A model generated the notes under the pieces. The model had not been told where the DNA came from. It saw only the letters and a program-made list of their open reading frames with translations, and made no database searches. Below are positions 58,641-64,000 of a stretch of 64,000 bases of DNA, in pieces (positions within the stretch are counted from its first letter, which is position 1; each line of letters begins with the position of its first letter). The position numbers were made by a program, and so were the translations under genes. Origin of the DNA: Zygaena filipendulae (Eukaryota > Arthropoda > Insecta > Lepidoptera > Zygaenidae); NCBI GenBank assembly GCA_907165275.2, contig OU015664.1, positions 5,852,001 to 5,916,000 on the forward strand, given 5' to 3'.

Positions 58641-58889
58641 TCTGCCTTGTCATATTTCTTGTGATTATCGGTACCCAGTACTTATCAACCCTGTTTGTAC
58701 CGCTAACTGCCACCATAAAGTAAAATCCTGCTCCATGTGTTGCAGAACAATATAGACTTTCTATAGTTTTGTTGGACTTATAAATCTACTTGCTTTTGCC
58801 CATGGTTTTGTTCGCGTTAATGTCGATTTTGTCTATCAATATTCTATCCCTCAGGAAAAGTTGTTTATTTCTAAATGAAAGCTAGGTAG

Positions 58890-59020
58890 GTACCTACTCC
58901 ATGACCTTTTCTGTGCTTGATGCATTGTGTATGATAGGTTGAGTAGGTAATCAAGGCGTGAAACCAAAGCGCAACAAACAAACAACTCACAATAATTGCA
59001 TTTATAATATTAGTATATAT
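58890..59020 (-). mobile_element. Degenerate Helitron fragment (5' half)
   Basis: ctccatgaccttttctgtgc, ttgtgtatgatag, gcgcaacaaacaaacaactc, tgcatttataatattagtat. The 3' hairpin end is missing. Confidence 0.4.
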
Positions 59021-60931
59021 TTTCATCAGTTTATTTATAACCAAGGGCCAGATAACTGTCAGTCTTAAAATCATCACATTTCAAAAAATATTATGGTACC
59101 TAGACGTCCAAAACCGTGTTATTATTAACAATACCTATAGGTGATGTACTTCACTTACTTACATATTTGTTTTTTCATTTGATTTTGTCATCACATAGCA
59201 AAAGACATATTATAGCCAAAGAAAAACATATTCAGCCTATCCCAACTTGCGATGCGGCATTCCATCGAAGGCAAGCCCACACGACTTCAACCACGAATCT
59301 TGAATCAGTTCGAAAGTAGACACAAACCCGTTCAGACGTACAGCTGCCACTGTTGATCAAAAATCAAATACGCGAAGTTTTATAAAATACTGTCGTTTCA
59401 ATCAATTATAGGTAAATACAAATTATAGTTATTGCTTTTAAAAATAATAACGGATATTATTGTTGAAGTGGCCAGTGTAATTGTGTTTGTATTGGAATTG
59501 TTTTGATCTATACCTCCACTGTTTGATACTGCATCGGCTCCGATCGTCCAATATCCGTGGTGGATTGTTAATTGGTATGTACTTACCTGAACACTGTAAT
59601 TAGATGATCACGTCCTCTATGGATATTATTTTAAATTATTGGGCATCGGTTGTTGTCTTCAAAACTCTTATACTCGTTCTCATTACACAACTTGAAACAG
59701 CAAGGTAAATGTCTTCCGTAACTTCATTAGGTCCTACCAACATAATATCTGTTAGAGATAACTCATAGGCATGTAGAATTACTTATTTAGTAGTTTAATT
59801 TTCAGATTAATACGTACGTACAATTTCATTAAAAAGACAAAACAATTATATTGCCACAATTATGATAAAATCTTTAATTGTTGACTCTACAACTAGTAGC
59901 GACTCAAACGTAGCCATTAGATAAATTTGAAATTTTGTACTTAATGCATAATTCAAATTTTTAAATTAAGTTCTAATTTCGAAAACAAATCTGATTCTAA
60001 GTTAGATTTAATCATTCATGCCTGTTTTTCACACCATGTTCGTCAATTCGTCACGTATAATCGCCATCCGTAGCCTGAATACACACATATGTATTATTTG
60101 TAATGTGGTGAAGCAAATAACTTCCAATGTCATTTCGTATTTTCACTCGAACGGCCTATAAACCCCGTGTTGCTTGTTTGCTTTTATATCTGTTTGCTTA
60201 TGCGGTTTCTCGCCGTCGAAGCGGACACGATCGGCCTACATGCGACTTTTTACTGCGGAAATGTATTCAACATCGTACCGTAACATCTTGTTGGCTCAAC
60301 TGGCCATTACGGCAATGTAATTACGCTCAAATGCTTGAAAATATTAATTCACCATGACATCGCTATTTCTTTTACGAAATATTTGTAAATTTTGGCTCGA
60401 CCGGAATACTGGATGCCTTTTACCAGTTAAACTATGATCCGAATGAAGGTAAAGGCTTTCTAAAATATTTTTTTCTCTCTCTGGCAACTACTAATTTTGT
60501 ATTTCTATTTCTTGTCATATTAAGTTTTGGATTGGAGAAAAAGAAAGTTATAGTATAAAATTTATAAATTTATACGAGCATTTATTATGAAACGCCTAAT
60601 CAAGAGGTTGTGGACTTGTAGATAACTAACCACGATGTCAGCTCAATCAAATAGCCCGCCGTGAGCCCGCCCCTATAGTTATTCGCTCGAAGCGTTTACC
60701 ACCAGCAAAAACTTATTAACTTTCTGTCCATAAAATAGCTAATATGTTTTGTGTTTCAATATAAATGCAATATAAAAAATGTAGGCATCGATTGCGGCTG
60801 TACATAAACACAAAAATAATTAAAAACAATAACGCTGATTGCTAATCATCTACATTTCTCTATAACACGTTGTGAAAATTTATATAAGTATACCTAAATA
60901 ATTAGATTTATATTATAACCAATTTATATAT
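59021..60931. other. Non-coding stretch
   Basis: No gene. A 76-codon plus frame at 60127-60357 lies in a moderately GC-rich block but has no recognisable domain or splice sites. Confidence 0.3.
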
Positions 60932-61126
60932 ATCTAATATATAAAATTCTCGTGTCACAATGTTCGTTCCCATACTCCTCCGAAACGGCTTGACCGATTC
61001 TCATGAAATTTTTTATACATATTCAGTAAGCCTGAGAATCGGCTACTATCTATTTTTCATCCCCCTAAAAGGAGTTCCTGCGGGAATCCCGAAACTCACG
61101 CGGGTGAAACCGCGGGGCACAGCTAG
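60932..61126 (+). mobile_element. Helitron, subfamily E
   Basis: It starts tctaatatataaaattctcg. The body is tgttcgttcccatactcctc, cgaaacggcttgaccgattc, gcctgagaatcggctactat. The end is the standard gcgggaatcccgaaactcac, hairpin GCGGGTGAAACCGC, CTAG at 61123-61126 followed by T. Confidence 0.75.
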
Positions 61127-61171
61127 TATGTATATATATATATGTGTAGCATCTACGAGTAGGTACCTATA

Positions 61172-61428
61172 TCCTACTAATATTATAAATGTGAAAGTGT
61201 GGATGTTTGGATGTTTGTTTGTCTATGGGCGGCGGTAATCACTTACCATCAGGTGTACCACTTGCCCGTTTGCCCCCTATGACATAAAAAAAACACGCAA
61301 AAACGGCTGAACGGATTTGGATGAAATTTGGCATGCAGGGGCACAGAGAAGGCTATAGGGTACTTTTTATTCCGGAATTCTTGCAGGAACTCCGAATTAC
61401 CGCGGGTGAAACCGCGGGGCACAGCTAG
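61172..61428 (+). mobile_element. Helitron, subfamily B, carrying a nested insertion
   Basis: An exact 5' end TCCTACTAATATTATAAATG preceded by A, the GGATGTTT array, an insertion at 61222-61293, then acgcaaaaacggctgaacgg, the body, aattcttgcaggaactccg, hairpin, and CTAG at 61425-61428 followed by T. Confidence 0.85.
61222..61293 (+). mobile_element. Short retroelement 3' end nested in a Helitron
   Basis: gggcggcggtaatcacttac, catcaggtgtaccacttgcc, cgtttgccccctatgacat, then A8 at 61286-61293. Sister Helitrons read gtttgtta straight into the body, so these roughly 70 bases are extra. The sequence matches a 3' end I associate with a common lepidopteran non-LTR/SINE family. Severe 5' truncation and the oligo-A tail fit target-primed reverse transcription. 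Confidence 0.65.
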
Positions 61429-62399
61429 TATATATTAATAATTTATCATACATAGGTATATAATAGAGAAAGAGACGATTAAATGTATGAATCACGTGGT
61501 CATAAATGTCACAAACACCAAGAATGAGATATCAAACAGTCAAAGATTACTGAATGAATGAATAACCCATGCATCCGATCTATTCATGAAATTCCAATAG
61601 GATGAGTCTTTATAATAATGACAAACGGTATGTGATATATACAAATAATATACATAATATTATGTGTATTCGCTCATCAAAAGGAATCATCTTAAATGTA
61701 GTTATAACATTGATCCGCGATGAGAGATAAGTTAGGAGCGTTTGTGTTTTGTAAACAAACCGACGGTCCATTATTGACGATAATACAAATACTCAACTAT
61801 CTTAAAGAGCTCTAGCACTTATTAATTATATTTAGATATAAAACAGTACCGCGACTGACTAATAGATAACGCAAAGCCCGAACTACGGGATCTGGAAACT
61901 TGAAATATTGCACAAAATTTCTTTAACATTATACAAAAGGATTTTTTTATTTGTCTAATGTGTTAGAATTTCTCTTGGAACAATAAGTATATTTGAATAT
62001 GAATTTGAAAGGATTTAGGAAAATTTAGTTACATCAGTAAAGTGAGATTGTAGACAAAAGGTTTTTGTTCCAATATGTAGGATGTAGGTACAATATATTG
62101 ATAATAAAGTTTTTGAGGAAATCCTTAAGTTGCCGGTGAAACGGCGTGGTGCAATAAGTTAACAACACGGTAATGCCACACGAATGTGCGATAAAAATTA
62201 AGATTTGTAAATAAATTTTCATTCAAGAATAGGTAGGTACCAACTGTTGTAACATCCGAACAACACATTAGCTGCAGTTTTCAAGCATCATCTGCCGATT
62301 TTATGGTTGATTATTATTGAATGGTATTTTACGTAAAAATATGTTTGTTGTGTACGTAATACATGGTGCTTAGATTTATTTTTATCGCAATGGGTTCTA
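61429..62399. other. Non-coding stretch
   Basis: No gene. gaatttctcttggaacaata and agtatatttgaatatgaatt at about 61969-62003 are the second copy of the retroelement-like ending seen at 55.1 kb. The ggtgaaacggcg at about 62135 is too isolated to call a Helitron. Confidence 0.35.
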
Positions 62400-62696
62400 A
62401 AAGGAGTTTTCAGTGAGAACCAAATACATATTATGTAATTTTTTGTTTCCACGCTCATTTTTGTGTTTAAAAAAATGATAGTTAATGATGTAGAGATAAT
62501 ATTTTTTGAAGATTTTTTGTTTAATTTGTAGCTAGTTTGTAATATAGAACCAACTAACTATGTATATTACGTAACTAGTGTTAAGTACACTTTTTATTGT
62601 ATACTTATTTTATTTTATATGTGCAGATCACCTTTACTCATATTTAAAGTATTTTTTTTGTAAAAGTGAAATAAATAAATCTAATCTAATCTAATA
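62400..62696 (+). mobile_element. Retroelement 3' end with TCTAA tail, second copy
   Basis: gtgaaataaataaatctaat then ctaatctaat at 62668-62695, as at 30.3 kb. The 5' boundary is uncertain and no coding sequence is recognised. Confidence 0.45.
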
Positions 62697-63699
62697 GGTA
62701 ATACTTAATCCTTAGGACAGTTGAAAAGCGCTTAACTCTTCCTTATTAAATATCTTTCTTATGTGTATTTGGTACGCCTTTTTAGAGAACTTTCAGAGGT
62801 TAATAGATGCTTAAAAGCTGGCAGTTTTCTCGCACAGCTCATTAGCATAACTAAATTAAAGCACTAATGCAAAGGGTTCATTCATTCAAAGTTTTTTCGA
62901 TGAATGAGCGATTCATTGAGAAAATGTTGCTTTCAATCTTCGGCACTTTGCATTATTGGTAAAATTTAATTCATCAGAAAACTATGTATATTACTAAAAT
63001 ATACTATTCGTATTATTTAATATAGTTTGCTACAGTTAGTAAATACCTAATCCTATTTAAGTATTAGATAGATTAAGATTTTTGTTTAGTTTGATTTAAC
63101 CTCTTTGTTCATATGTATCGTATACATATAGTCTTAGTTTTAAGTCATCCCATATCCCTCTAGTATTAAACATATTGCTGAGAAAACAGCGCGTAATCTA
63201 GGTAGGCACCTACGTGATGCAAAAATAAAGATAACTTTCAAACTATACGAATTGGTGTCATCTTTATGCCAATTACCTTACGGGTTTTATTTATTATAAA
63301 AAACCACCTCAGTTGTATTTGACCTGTCCGTTACCGAGCACCATGGTCTAATGGTGAATAGCTGTCCTACATTTTTTTTTATTTCGTTTACAGGTTGTAC
63401 CGTTGTTCAGCTAATGACTCGCCTTCTATAATAATACGTATATATCTAGTTATAATACTTATCTGAAGTTTACTCAATATATAATTGTGTAGTAAGTATT
63501 TTTGGGACTTCGAGTTTAAAAAAAAAATCACTGTGGATTAAAACAGTATATTAGAGTTTCAAAGTGCATTTGTTGTACAATATTTTTTGTAGCAATAATC
63601 TACTTATGTTCATGATATTCAAATAATTGTTCTTATGGTTGTCCTCTATCGGTCCCTATAAACTATTGATCCCATTGTGATGAAGCTTTGGTTATAGTT
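62697..63699. other. AT-rich non-coding stretch
   Basis: No gene. A tRNA-like string, catggtctaatggtgaatag, at 63342-63361 has no B box or clover-leaf downstream. Confidence 0.35.
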
Positions 63700-63788
63700 A
63701 GTGTTCTGCGTCCCGGACAGGTTCCTGATATAAAGAGTTCCTGCGGAAATTCAGAAATTCACTCAAATACAACCGCGAGCACCAGCTA
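63700..63788 (+). mobile_element. Degenerate Helitron 3' end
   Basis: agagttcctgcggaaattca, gaaattcactcaaatacaac, cgcgagcaccagctaa in family order, with CTAG mutated to CTAA. Confidence 0.4.
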
Positions 63789-63850
63789 AAGTTAATAATA
63801 TACCTATATCTGATTACGGTGATACGACAAAGTTTCCGTAATATTTTTAA

Positions 63851-64000
63851 ACTGGTTGTGCCCCGCGGTTTCACCCGTGTTAATTTCAGTTCCAGCGGGA
63901 ATTCCGGGATAAAAGTACTATATATGTGTTAATCTATATTACTGTACAGCTATATTACTGTATAAGCTATATTACTGTACAGTTTCATTTAAATCCATCT
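63851..64000 (-). mobile_element. Helitron, subfamily A, cut by the window end
   Basis: tggttgtgccccgcggtttc (CTAG mutated to CTGG), cgggaattccgggataaaag, then a local triplication of ctatattactgta at about 63932-63977, and gtttcatttaaatccatct at the edge. The 5' half lies outside. Confidence 0.75.

Noticed and set aside
63340..63375. Possible tRNA (catggtctaatggt)
   Set aside because: No B box, no pairing acceptor stem and no clover-leaf.

Overview
This is AT-rich, intron- and transposon-dominated eukaryotic DNA. The repeats point to Lepidoptera: short Helitron-type elements with a GC-rich 3' hairpin before CTAG, a tRNA-derived SINE with an ATT tail, fold-back MITEs ending in aaccgacttcc, and TAGGTACCTA-like low-complexity sequence. 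There are no operons, ribosome-binding sites, CRISPR arrays or rRNA genes, and I saw no intact tRNA gene.

Only one host coding segment is clear: a large minus-strand exon (about 10937-13642) encoding about 900 residues of a lysine/serine-rich, probably nuclear protein. It has two copies of an RMASLNA motif and a conserved-looking C-terminal block. It resembles a chromatin factor, possibly of the winged-eye/BAH type, but that is a guess from memory. The exon has a good acceptor just upstream (13702/13703) and a donor near its end (10937/10936), so the open frame beyond the donor is intron. Candidate additional exons are one on the minus strand at 7057-7143 and one of uncertain strand near 16.83-17.02 kb. 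A CpG-rich 5' exon/promoter-like zone lies at 51.05-51.49 kb (minus), with a plus-strand exon-like segment at 49.99-50.18 kb. If the 51-kb promoter serves the 10.9-13.7-kb exon, the sequence between is a first intron of about 37 kb; this is inference.

Region by region: 1-10 kb is intergenic or intronic sequence with Helitrons, a LINE 3' end, a hAT MITE nested in a Helitron cluster, and a SINE. 10.9-13.7 kb is the large exon. 13.7-17 kb holds GC-rich patches, including a CTCF/GAGA-like site. 17-19.4 kb is a cluster of fold-back and tandem-repeat elements. 20-49 kb is Helitron fragments, MITEs, microsatellites and unassigned sequence that may include conserved non-coding elements. 48.9-49.5 kb is an internally deleted Tc1/mariner-type transposon. 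50-51.5 kb is the CpG-rich promoter-like zone. 52-64 kb is again Helitrons, LINE tails and a tandem duplication.

About 30 Helitron-type copies or fragments share one 3' end but carry several unrelated bodies, often nested with other elements. This is the most striking structure besides the gene.
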